The translations under genes and the position numbers were made by a program. Of a stretch of DNA of 64,000 bases, positions 23,905-34,389 are shown piece by piece. The DNA is from Sepiola atlantica. Taxonomy: Eukaryota; Mollusca; Cephalopoda; Sepiida; Sepiolidae. Location: assembly GCA_963556195.1 (NCBI GenBank), contig OY744521.1, forward strand, positions 134,778,527-134,842,526, in the 5' to 3' direction. The notes beneath the pieces were generated by a model. That model was not told the DNA's origin. It worked only from the letters and a program-made list of their open reading frames with translations, and ran no database searches. How positions within the stretch are numbered: the stretch's first letter is position 1; the number at the start of each line of letters is the position of its first letter.

Positions 23905-24478
23905 TATATAACTATAGGAATACCAATTCCAGGACGGATAAAATAAATTCCTCAACAGAACAGTTTGGCACCACTTTGATGCCCCCTTACAAAGAGAGAA
24001 ATCAAGATATTGGACTACTAAACCTTATGTCTAGAATTTTTATCCCAATTTTTATAATAATCAGTTACAGTATTTCGATTCTAGAAAATGTTTAATATTA
24101 AAGGGTTTCAGAAGAAATTGAAATTTAGGAAATCTTGCTTAATTAATGTCTGAGGATTATAAATCAAATTTAATGCAAATTTGAAATATTTTAATCTTAA
24201 AATAGGAGGTTATGCCCATAGTATACCCCATAAAACCCTTTAAAATACCCAAGGAAACTGAACTTTGGGAGTATTTATTACTTGATGTCTAATACTTATT
24301 AAAATTTTACAAAAATCGGATGGATCTTAATTTTGTACGAAGGACTACCATCCTCTTTTATCTTTTTGTGAAAACAAAATTAAACTAAATATAGTAAATA
24401 TTACGCAGCCTTAAGCCGAGCAACTGTTACAGAATCCATAATGATTTGTTAATTAGTTTGGAGTTAATCGTGTACATA
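23905..24478 (-). repeat. R1 dispersed repeat, near full length
   Basis: This reversed copy aligns over most of its length with 37885-38455, from 'tccaggacgg' through 'ctactaaacctta.gt.tagaat' and 'atgtctaatac.tatt' to 'aattagttt..a.t' near the end. It begins directly after a short (TA)n tract. No protein is encoded. Confidence 0.7.
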
Positions 24479-24479
24479 C

Positions 24480-25085
24480 GAATATATGAATATATACACA
24501 TACTTAACTTGAAATAGAAGATAGAAAACCGTCACAAATATGTCCAGTGGGGGATGTTGAGGTTAACTCAAACCCGAAGTCCTTGTTTTTTTTTCATTTC
24601 ATGTTTGTAATTGTGTATCTTGACAAAAAACGTTTCCTGCGATGCTTCACAAAACACGACCTACTTTGTCTGAAACCAGTCTTTTATGAGCCATCTAATA
24701 AAAAATGACTGCGTGGCCGTTTATGCTAACTTTATATGGCCTTCATAAAAGGGCCATAAAACCAATAAGTTTAGATCCTTTTACACGATGGAGATTCTTG
24801 TTTTTTATGAAGTTAGTATCACAGAAATAAAAATGCATTCGTTTGTAAGCCCCCTAGAGTTTAACAAACACAGCTTAACAAAATAGGTCACCTTTCAGGT
24901 GACAGGAATACATGGGAGAAGGCAACTTGTTTTGTGTTCATGTGGAAAACGCAGGTGCAATTAAAATAACTATCATCTTTCGTTTCGACCCCCTTAATAC
25001 CTATCTTTATCTTTCTATCTATCAGCTTAAGATATATTCGCAAAAAAGAATAATAGAATTTACTTCACTTCTATTCCATATGACT
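24480..25085. other. Unassigned AT-rich DNA
   Basis: Nothing recognised. Confidence 0.4.
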
Positions 25086-25089
25086 GTTG

Positions 25090-25160
25090 CGACACCTTGG
25101 TGATAAAGGCGTTGGATGGAAGTGAAAGACGATTTTAGTCCGGTGTTCGAATCGTGCAAC
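25090..25160 (+). repeat. tRNA-like SINE head
   Basis: An A-box-like TGGTGATAAAGG lies at 25098-25109 and a B-box GTTCGAATC at 25145-25153, a spacing usual for RNA polymerase III internal promoters. The segment does not fold into a credible complete tRNA by eye. It is therefore more likely the head of a tRNA-derived SINE than a tRNA gene. A hammerhead core follows within 30 bases. Confidence 0.5.
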
Positions 25161-25177
25161 CGTCGAAACAGTTACAT

Positions 25178-25225
25178 ATAGCTGATGAGTCTTGGTTAAG
25201 ACGAAACTTATGTATGTGGATATTA
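25178..25225 (+). ncRNA. Hammerhead ribozyme-like motif with canonical core
   Basis: The core reads CTGATGA (25182-25188), helix II GTCTT/AAGAC (25189-25193 and 25198-25202) with loop GGTT, then GAAA (25203-25206), the commonest natural form of the hammerhead core. A minimal helix III can form as AC (25206-25207) with GT (25212-25213), predicting cleavage after A25214. Helix I is the weak point: the flanks pair only through ATAT strands across an asymmetric loop. Confidence 0.5.
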
Positions 25226-26056
25226 AAATATGTATTATAAAAATAATTATATATAGAGATATATTGTAACGTGTCGCCAAAAAACCGTGTGGATGACTAT
25301 CGATTGTGCTCACTGGTTAGGGGTGAAGAATGTAAATCATTACGCTTTTATATAGATGAGAGTTCGCTAGGTAACCGGTAGCTTTGACTGTAAACAAAAA
25401 TACATAAGTGCTATAATTTCTCTTAGACTCAAAGCGAAAATCGTAGTGTAGAAAAAAGTTGGAAGGGTCTTACGATAGTTTTTTTTATCTCAACGTATAA
25501 AACGCTTGTCACTCTTAGCCACATTGAAGAGCCGTGACATGGCAAAACGTCTGTCTATTGATAATTAACTATACATGTGTGATTACGTATGTGCCTTATA
25601 CATGTGTGCATACGTAAAATTTAAAAAGAAACTAAGGCGTCTATATTGAATAAATATCTTACAGGAATATGTGTATATATGCTTGTACAAGCATAAAAAA
25701 GAAATCGGTTTCATGTTTTTCTAAATTGTCCCTTCTTTGGATATTGTGTATCTATTATTAATGCGTCGCCATTTATCAAGGCCAGAAGCCACTCGAGCAT
25801 AAGGATTAACGATATGGAGATGTGGAATGATGAAGAATATTATGAAAGGATGAAAAAATTAATGGAATGGAAAATATCATTACTTATAGAGACGGTTTAC
25901 AATAGATACTTGTTGGCGGCTATGATGAAGGCTGCAGGAAAAGTGCTTCGTTCTAATGTTTCACAAAGGAATCGTTTTCTGTGGAAATCCCACCTGATGC
26001 TCGGCACAAGGAGGATCAAATGAAAGTTATGTTCAATCGTAGTACAAGAATAATTG

Positions 26057-26057
<1 letters not shown>

Positions 26058-26090
<33 letters not shown>
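26058..26090. repeat. (TA)n microsatellite
   Basis: A TA tract just left of the inverted repeat at 26129-26603; a matching tract lies just right of it at 26604-26620. Confidence 0.95.
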
Positions 26091-26093
<3 letters not shown>

Positions 26094-26128
26094 GTAGAGA
26101 ATGGTAGTTTGCTTGAAGCATTGCTGAG

Positions 26129-26603
26129 TAGTAGTAAGTTTTTGAAAGGCTGTGGGCAATGCAAATTCCGGGTAAGATGCAAGTTATAAGGAACAATAAC
26201 AATAAATCGAATACGAAATATGACTTACTATTTATGTTTCCTTTTTCTTAAAATCTTACATAACAGCAAGAGTGTTTTTAGCTGTTCGTGTGATGTCCGG
26301 GTGATTAAAATTTGTTTGTTTTGTAGGATTCTCTGCACAGTCGTAGACATTTTTCTTCCGGTTTAATTAAATTTGACAAAGGGAAGTCTCTTTTTCCGAA
26401 ATATTAAATAGTGATTTTTAATCACCCGGACATCACACTAACAGCTAAAAACACTCTTGCTGTTATGTAAGATTTTAGGAAAAAGGAAAAATAAATAGTA
26501 AGTCATATTTCGTATTCGATTTATTGTTATTGTTTTTGTTCCTTACAACTTGCATCTTACCCGGAATTTGCATTGCCCACAGCCTTTCAAAAACTTACTA
26601 CTA
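26129..26603. repeat. Fold-back element P3, arms about 182 bp
   Basis: Left arm 26129-26310 and right arm 26417-26603 are near-perfect reverse complements, for example 'gggtaagatgcaagtta' against 'aacttgcatcttaccc' and 'gtgatgtccgggtgatt' against 'aatcacccggacatcac'. A 106-base spacer lies between them. The element sits between two (TA)n tracts. I find no ribozyme core and no transposase. A transcript would form a long double-stranded hairpin. Confidence 0.9.
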
Positions 26604-26883
26604 ATATATATATATATATATTACATTACTGATGCTAACTTGACGGTTATGAAATATTTACCTTTTGCATAAGGTCTCGCACAGTGTCTTATTATAATTG
26701 TTTTTATATCAAACTTCAAGCGAATGCCTTCGTAGATATAGAAACTTTTGTTATGCCGGGTTAAGTGTGTATCCTCCCCATATAAACGGTTTGACACAAA
26801 CTGAATAGCAACATTCAATTTTGATAAAAATTAAATCGTTAACATTAAACGAAAGCCAGGCGGTATATTTCCATAGATACCAA

Positions 26884-26886
<3 letters not shown>

Positions 26887-26979
<93 letters not shown>

Positions 26980-26990
26980 TTGATCTTTAT
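26887..26990. repeat. (CA)n(TA)n compound microsatellite
   Basis: A CA block of about 48 bases is followed by a TA block and a short TG block. Open frames through it are repeat translations. Confidence 0.95.
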
Positions 26991-27249
26991 TTTTACACTT
27001 GAACTGCAATCACGAATAATTACAGACCGGAATAAAAATCGATTTTTACCATATCTTAATGTTCCTTTTACGAATCAACTTTTTCTATTCGATAAAAAAA
27101 AGTCTGATATTTTTTTACTTTTATTTTTCATACAAAAATAATTTCCTCAAAATATGTTTACCTACTGATTTGTCTGCGGTGGGGGCGAATAGTGAATACT
27201 AAAAAACGAGAAAGGATATTCATAAGTTTGGTCGATTCAATCTATACAC

Positions 27250-27690
27250 TCAGCCCTGAAAATGATATTTCAAACGTAAGTGTGACTGACGTAAGAACAG
27301 ACGGAGCATTTATATATAGATGTATCCACTAGTGTAACATTTTTATTTTGAATGTACGTGTGACAGTGGCCAACATGCTGACGAACCAAAAGACAGACAA
27401 ATACACGGACGCATTTAAAATAAGATGCGTCCATTTAATATGTGCGTTATTCGATGAATATGCTATTTCAACCTTACGCCTAACAGACCAACGAGAACTC
27501 TATTTCAACCGTAAGCTCAACTGTGACAACATGCTGACAGACCCAAGGACGGATAGAGCTTTAAAGAGATACGTGGACGCATTTAAAATAAGATACGTCC
27601 ATTGATAAAAAGGCTATTTAAAAAATCGTGAGAGACCTACAGACGAATGCGCTTTTCTAGTGATGTTTATAGTGACGCATCTAAATAATT
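27250..27690 (+). repeat. R2 tandem array with junction hairpins
   Basis: At least two and a half R2 units lie head to tail, each with 'atatttcaa.c.taagtgtga' or its variants and a 'gacaga.caa' stretch. At the unit junctions (about 27404-27433 and 27571-27601) the sequence ggacgcattt-aaaataagatgcgtcc forms a short inverted repeat, so adjacent units meet at a small hairpin. There is no coding evidence; the open frame at 27348-27605 runs through the repeats. Confidence 0.65.
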
Positions 27691-27694
27691 AAAA

Positions 27695-28255
27695 AAAAAA
27701 AAATGAACAACCTTGTTTACCAACAGTTGATGTTTCAAAATCGAATTTACAAGAGCACATTTTTATTTGTTCATTTTATTTGCCTGGGGATTTTATTTCG
27801 CACCTAATTAAAACGAAAGATGGGGACAAAGACAACCTCGGGCGGCCCCTTCATCTTTTTGTTATTTTTCTTTGCAGTTAAATAAATATCAGTTAAAACG
27901 AAGATGAAAGATTCTTTATTTGTTTTTTATACTTATATTTTGTTAATATTATATCGTATTTTCTCCATTCTCCTCTTCCAACACCGACTCGTTGAACTTA
28001 GTTAACAGCGGTAGATTTTTTACGTTTTAAAGTAACACCTGAATATTATATATACATATTACGTTTGTGTGTGTGAATAAAGAAATGTTATTATCACAGC
28101 TGAAATTCGAATCACCAGTATCACGAAGATAGATTCCTTTATCACTTTGGAAGATCATAAAGATACTTTCATACATAAACCCACTTCCATGGGTACAAGA
28201 TGGTGAGTGTATCGACATGCGCAACCTTGGCCTTTTGGCTTGGAGCAAAGTGTAG
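27695..28255. other. Unassigned AT-rich DNA
   Basis: Nothing recognised before the R4 copy. Confidence 0.4.
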
Positions 28256-28259
28256 TACA

Positions 28260-28460
28260 TGCTTTTATACTAGACTGTCTTTTCTGTAATCGGTCAGTGA
28301 AAGAGAAATCTTTCTAGACTTAGACAATTTTAATTTTTGTCCCAATTCAGTGTGCCTATTTTTAGGCAGCTTGATTTTCCCCACATAAAAAACCGACTTA
28401 GTGTCTAACTCTACCTTCGTGCAGAGGCAAGAAAATACGAACATATACAGATTATTAGTT
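28260..28460. repeat. R4 dispersed repeat, copy 2
   Basis: The partner of 9690-9875, in the same orientation; the most similar block is around 'ccccacataaaaaa' and 'gtgtctaactct'. Confidence 0.55.
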
Positions 28461-28674
28461 CGAATTTCATGACATTCTGGCAAATAACTTATGTTTATAC
28501 CAATACAGCACTCTAATTAAAAATAGATAATGACAGAAAATTATTTCTTTTAATTATTCGGACTATGGTTCTCATCTTGACTGTTATTCTCACAAAGTTC
28601 GATCGATGTAACGTCACGGATAAAATACCAAGTAAATTTCAATTCTAAGTGACACTCTATTAGGTTTAATGTTC

Positions 28675-28915
28675 AATCCTCAGTGCGGGCGATACTAGTA
28701 ATACAATGTCTAAGAACTGTAGACTTCATGGCTGACGGAACGAGAGAATGTTCACCCAGTAGATTAAATACACAGTTCCGTTTGAAATTCCAGAGTTCGG
28801 CAAGATACACCTAAAGATGATCAGAGTTTACATCGGATGAAACGTTGTTTGAATAACACTAAAAAAGAGCAGTAGTCCGAATGATACAAATAATACAAAT
28901 TATCAATCACCATCT
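28675..28915 (+). repeat. R3 repeat, copy 2
   Basis: It shares with 47100-47375 the stretches 'gttcaatcctca.tacggg' (a B-box-like motif), 'tcatggctgac', 'agtagattaaata' and the 'gatgaaacgttg' core. The order of motifs suggests a tRNA-related SINE with a conserved central domain. Confidence 0.6.
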
Positions 28916-28934
28916 CAAAAATTAAACAATTGTT

Positions 28935-29112
28935 TTTATGTCTGTCTGTCTCCCCTGCCCTACGTCTCTCGCCCTACGTCCGTCATTTGTCACCCTATGT
29001 CTCTACTCCCATCCGTCTCACGTTATTCTCACTCTCTCCTCTGTCTGTCTCTCCCGTCCCTTGTGTCTGTGTCTGTCTGTCTGTGTGTCTCTCTCTCGCT
29101 CTCGCTCTCGTT

Positions 29113-29162
<50 letters not shown>

Positions 29163-29240
29163 CTCGTTCGCTCTCTGTCTTTCGTCAACGCTGTTTCTCT
29201 CTTCTCCCATCCGTGTCTCGTCATCCTCCCCTCTCTAATC
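28935..29240. repeat. Pyrimidine-rich (TC)n tract
   Basis: A polypyrimidine region with CTGT, CTCG and pure CT blocks, densest at 29090-29170. The long SLSLSL and RERERE open frames on both strands are repeat artefacts. Confidence 0.95.
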
Positions 29241-29244
29241 CTCA

Positions 29245-29825
29245 ATTTTTCCTTCCTCTTTCTCTTTCATGCTCTCCTTTTTTATACGCAGCCCAGTCTT
29301 GTGTGTGTTATTCAGCCTCGCTCTTCTGTTACCCTGATCTCGCCTCCCTGATCTATCCGGTTTCACTTCACCGAAACGCCTAACAACATCTAACGAATCT
29401 CACGCAAATAAGTTTTCTTTCTTTTACTCTCCCCACCTCTGTGAAACTGGCCACCTTCAATGTTCAACTGTTTTGCTTCCTCCTTGAAACAATTTCCTGT
29501 AACATGTCTTAATATCAAATAACCCCATCCCTCATATCCGCCCAAACCTTTCGGATAAATATCCAGCTTTTTTAGGTCAACTTATCCTTACTCTAGTCTG
29601 CCTTCAATGTTTGCGGATTGAACACGTGTCTCAATTCATAGGTATTTTATTGTTATCTATTAATCTAATAGGCATGACAGAGACCCCTTCCATCTTCTCT
29701 CTTTTTCACTCTGCCTCACCCTCTTTCTTTCATACACAAGAGAGATATAGAGTATGACAGGACATGAGTAATCTCCTGTTATACTTCTCAGCAAGCTTGG
29801 TACTCATTTTCATATACGGGTACAT
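29245..29825. other. Unassigned DNA
   Basis: Nothing recognised apart from a residual pyrimidine bias. Confidence 0.4.
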
Positions 29826-29837
29826 TGTTTTAAGTAC

Positions 29838-29933
29838 AGAACCTTATATTTCGAAATGGCCACCTACCGAATTACTAGCCAGGATCAACGTGGCTCAGTT
29901 TCGCCTATTATTGAGTCCTAGTTGTATGGAAAA
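29838..29933 (-). repeat. 5S rRNA-derived SINE (SINE3-like), copy 1
   Basis: On the minus strand the sequence follows 5S rRNA: CCATAC near the start, then ACGTTGATCCTGGCTAGTAATT (in two blocks) and a GGTGGCC region where 5S has its internal promoter, then a diverged 3' part. It shares with the copy at 34274-34384 the change of the 5S GGGCCCGG region to a TGA.CCTGG form. A shared change points to one SINE family rather than two independent 5S pseudogenes. It is more diverged than copy 2. Confidence 0.5.
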
Positions 29934-30582
29934 ATAATTGATTGAGTGCTCGATTACAAAGGTGAGAACATAGTATTTACTAGTGTAAATATACACGTAT
30001 TAAGACATAATAATTTTTAAAAAGTTTCACGTACAGGCCAAACACAACTTGAAAGTTCCGAGTCGAAGTGTACAAACGATCGTAAATTCATTTAGAAAGA
30101 ATTAAAAAATTAAAAAATTAGAACTCTCCTATATGGGAGGAAATAAAAGGAAAATCAAATTTCCAATTCCATCAAATCTCGTATCCCCTCAGTTCTCAGC
30201 TACTTATATATTTCCGTTGCCTTATATATTTTTCATAATTTATTTTATTTTAAAAGTTATTTTAAATAAATATTCCCCACCCATCTGTATTTGTTGGCTA
30301 AAAAATAGTAAAAATGTGTTTCATATAAAGGGACTGAAAGGCAACATACAGAATATTGAGTTTCGCCATTTCCAGTTTTTCTCCCTTTACATATTAAATA
30401 AAAATCGCTGAGGAGTGTTCAAATAGATTTAAATTGAGATTTTTCCCCAGGCTCCGGTTTATTCGCGAAACCATTGGTACCATGAGATATAAATTTCTAT
30501 AAAATTCATTAAAAAATATTACGCTCTTATTTGATAATCGAGCACTCTATTGGATGGCATACCACCCAACAGAACTAACCTC

Positions 30583-30616
<34 letters not shown>

Positions 30617-30640
30617 GATATAGATATATATAAACAACAC
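30583..30640. repeat. (TA)n(GATA)n microsatellite
   Basis: A TA tract that passes into imperfect GATA/TATAGA units. Confidence 0.9.
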
Positions 30641-30659
30641 CCACATAGATATCTATCGA

Positions 30660-32215
30660 TATGTAATTTTATTTCTTGATTTCTCCTTTTATTTTTTTCA
30701 TTTCTTTTCTCGGTTTCAAATCACACCGAAAATGGAACAGTCATTTTCCAAGAAATCTGATATTTATTAAATTTTTCTTTCCAAATCAAACATGTATAAA
30801 ATAGACATTTCAAATAAAAAAAACGCTTTAGTAAATAAACAAATCATCTGCTTTACGAAAACATTGCAACTTAAACATTTTTTTTTTTTTTTTAGAAATT
30901 CGATGATCAAATATTTTATTTTTTCTCTTCATTCTCAAATTTAAAATTCTTTAGAAATGTTTATATTTAATCTTGTTAGCATTTTTCTGCAAACCAGAAT
31001 GGTGGGAGAACTTGCAAGTGTTTCACTAACACCGGATTTCACCTGAACCCGTGCGATAATTAAAGAGAAACGGTCTTATTTATATCAAAGTCGAAAACGA
31101 AAAGAAAAAAAAAACGGTTGAAATAATAATAATAATCAACAGCTGTTTATGTAATCGGTGAGGAGCGGGGGGCGGCGTTAAAGACTATATCAAAGAGTTT
31201 TCGAAATCACCTTAAAGGATGTCATGTCTTGTACAGAAAATGGATAATCGTGTTTATACGGATCATGTACAAATAACTTGTAAAACGAAAATATCAGCTA
31301 TTTGCCAAAATGAGAAAAACAAACTCATTTAAAAGGATTCGGGAAACTATTGCGATTATTCTGCTAGGAATTTCAGAAAATGCGAAAAACTAAATAACAA
31401 GCAATTCGAAATCTGGTATTACTAGCTGACTCACTCTTGTGCGCTGGGGATAAAATCTATCCTATATCCATTTCGCGAAGAGACTTAAACCAGCTTTGAA
31501 TTTCCGTATAGAAAGGGTTTCTTTTTCATATTAATGGTTCATCACTTTCGAAGGCCCAAAGCCATTTAAGGATGAGTGTTAGTGAGATTTTCAAGTGGAT
31601 GATGAAACACTACTTTGAAAAAATTGAGAACTACAATTAATTCACAGGGGGGCATGGTAGATATTTGTTGACAATGGACTTCAAAACGACCAGGTTGTAG
31701 TCGGTAGAAATGATAATTTAAGTAACATTTTCAGCACATGCCATTATGAAAGTAGTATTATATCGTTTATATGATCCGACGAAAACAAAATTTAAAATAA
31801 ATATAAATAATTTATGCAATAATAATCGTCGAGGAGGACCCAGAAACAGCACCCTGTCTCTTAATAACCCCTAAAAACAAATGTACTCTACATTTATGGC
31901 TTAGAACTGCTAGGCGGACTTAATAATAGGCTGATTATAGGCCGAGAAAGGATTCATCCGAAATGTTTTAAAACAAGCATTAAAAATTCTGGATATTTTG
32001 CATTTCATATATTTTGTTTGCTGTGAATGTTGTACGTGAAAACGGAGCTCCGTTAAAGTGTTTTTTATACACCTCTATTAACCAGGGCTGTATGCCTGTA
32101 TTATTAAGGACATACCTACGCATCACATGACGTGATTATAATACGGGGGCACGCTTGGGCATTTTCATAACTTTAAAATTGTGCCTCAAAATATTTTAAA
32201 CAATAACGGTTAGGT
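30660..32215. other. Unassigned AT-rich DNA
   Basis: No feature supported; homopolymer A and T runs are frequent. Confidence 0.4.
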
Positions 32216-32219
32216 TTCT

Positions 32220-32330
32220 GAATTCCCGAGTTTGACAAGATACATCTGAAGAAAGTCGGAGGTTAATTCGGCCGAAACGCGAGAATAATGCTCAAGATGG
32301 GCACAGTAGTTCGAATAATCCAAATAACGG
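32220..32330 (+). repeat. R3 repeat, 3' part
   Basis: The block 'gagtttgacaagata', then 'ctgaaga', then 'ggccgaaacg' and 'caagatgggcacagtag' matches the last 110 bases of the other R3 copies. Confidence 0.6.
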
Positions 32331-32334
32331 TTAG

Positions 32335-33130
32335 CTATGTATAAATAAGACTACGAATTTCATACTCGACTAACTCTAGGTACTTCAGATAGTTTTCATG
32401 TGATAACATGTTACCCCTGACTCCAACGACTATTTTTTTTAACTGAACAAATCTGCTTTAAACTATTTCTTATATAATTTCCTCTTTAAGATGGTTGATG
32501 TTTCTTTTTACAGATTTTAAAGATGTCCTTAGTTTTACAATAAATACAAAAATATTAATACGCGTCGTTTATATATTTCTAGTCTGTTTGTAACACTTCA
32601 TTGGAAAAAGGTATTGGAATTATTTTTTTTTATTCCAAACGGTTAATCATGTTCTTCTTAAGGGGAATAAGCTTTTATAGATTTTTTTTACTGCAAAGTA
32701 TCTTCGTTTTCCATGCACGTTTTCTGTTGAATGTGTTTGTTTTTGAGAGAATCACAGTTCCTGTGATCATCCACTTTCCATTGGATGCAGGTGCAACCAT
32801 AAAGGAAAGATGTTTTTCAACTTCATTAAATATGAAAATTGTGGACACCTTTCTTCTTTTTCTTCTTCTGTTAAAACTAACGTAAGCAAAGTGCAGAAAT
32901 ACTTCAGCAAAAGTGCCAAATATCGATTGATCATTTGACTGAAGTCAGTCGCTTATTAGCGATACATTTCTCTACCAATATATAAAGCACTTTTTAAGTG
33001 TGAGTAAAACTTTATTTAATAGATTTATTTTCATTTCTCCGTTTCTTTTTTAAGGAACAACACTGCCAGCTTGTTGTGGTACCAAAAGTATAATTTACAC
33101 TCCATTATGATAAATGACAAAATGTGTTTT
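32335..33130. other. Unassigned AT-rich DNA
   Basis: The 94-codon frame at 32601-32885 is a hydrophobic, F/L-rich translation of T-rich DNA with no recognised domain. Confidence 0.4.

Positions 33131-33139
<9 letters not shown>

Positions 33140-33195
<56 letters not shown>
33140..33195. repeat. (TA)n microsatellite
   Basis: A pure TA tract of about 56 bases. Confidence 0.95.
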
Positions 33196-33199
<4 letters not shown>

Positions 33200-34265
33200 G
33201 TCATCTCATTACGCCGAAGTTAGTGGGTAAAACACTTGCTTTTTTTCTAGCCGGGGACGCAATTATTTCAAGTGTTAACACGAAAAGGAGATAACAAGTC
33301 ACAGCCCCCGCTGTCTGAAATGAATTCGGAAATAAATCCTCCGCTCTATTTCCATGATGAGATGTTTTCTTTCTTTTTCTTTCTTTCTATACCGATTGAT
33401 AGGTTTTATTTATTTTTAAACTTTAATATTTGAAACGTTATTGTATGAGATTAACAAACTGGCGAAACACAATTGTTACCGTCATATGTGACCGAGGGTA
33501 TATATTCATGTAAATCATGACGCATTATCCCAAGAGTTCACACTAAACATGATATTTGGGGTTTTACCGGCGAAAACGAAACGGCGATTTGTTTTTACTT
33601 GAAAACATTATTGACAGGATGGGTAATCTATTTTTTTCTTTTAATAAGATTCAATGGAAGTCAATACGTGTTTTAAAGAAATTAGTTTTAGCATAAACTT
33701 TGTTAGCATTTTTTATCTACAAATTAAATTGCGCTTATCGGGATTTTACAGCTTCTCCATTTCTAGATAAGTTCGCATCCAAACTTCTCTTAATAATTCT
33801 AATGTCTAAAATTTGATACGTGTAATTACTTTTACACGAATTAATACGAAGGCTGTCAAAACTATTCTTATCGTATGAAATAGTTTTTCTTTAGATTTAA
33901 GGAGCAATTTTACTGCCATCGAAATGGTTTCTTAAGCAAGACACGTTCATGAAAATTATATTAAGCCAAGAAAATAGAGCGAAGAGCTTTTTCAAAACCA
34001 TCCATCCACTTGATTCGCCATTTCCTATTCTTCGTTCCCGCAATGTAACATTCGCATTAAATTTTGAACAGGAAATTATCGCAAAGAACCGAACATGCTG
34101 GTCCTAGTGCGGCGAATTAACCTGAGCGAATTGAGCCGCCTTTCTCCAAATGAGGAAGTTTCTAGGAAATATTTAATTCACAAGCGGTCCCCTGTCGAAT
34201 ATATATCTCTATCAAGGAAGATTATAATGTTGGCATTTTAAAGTTTTCTTTAAAAGCTGTCGCCG
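33200..34265. other. Unassigned AT-rich DNA
   Basis: Nothing recognised. Confidence 0.4.
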
Positions 34266-34273
34266 TTCTCCCA

Positions 34274-34384
34274 CATACAGCAGCTAGTATTCGCAAGTGG
34301 TCACCAGTCTGGCACTAACCAGGTTCAACGTCGCTTAATGTCGGTGATCTAACCGAATCAAGAAAGTATGGTTTCAGGGCAATG
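34274..34384 (-). repeat. 5S rRNA-derived SINE (SINE3-like), copy 2
   Basis: The minus strand aligns with 5S rRNA over nearly its whole length: CCATAC, a shortened loop region with CGGTT, ATCACCGACATTAAGCGACG (5S: ATCACCGAAGTTAAGCAACG), CCTGGTTAGTGCC, GGTGACC and a GCTGCTGT end. The internal control region is recognisable. Shared differences with copy 1 suggest a retroposed 5S-headed family. An isolated old 5S pseudogene is the alternative. Confidence 0.7.
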
Positions 34385-34389
34385 TTTTT

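Noticed and set aside
28930..29383. Long SLSLSL and RERERE open frames on both strands
   Set aside because: Low-complexity translations of a CT/GA microsatellite.
34274..34384. A functional 5S rRNA gene
   Set aside because: There are many differences from 5S rRNA and a shortened region, so it could not fold as 5S.
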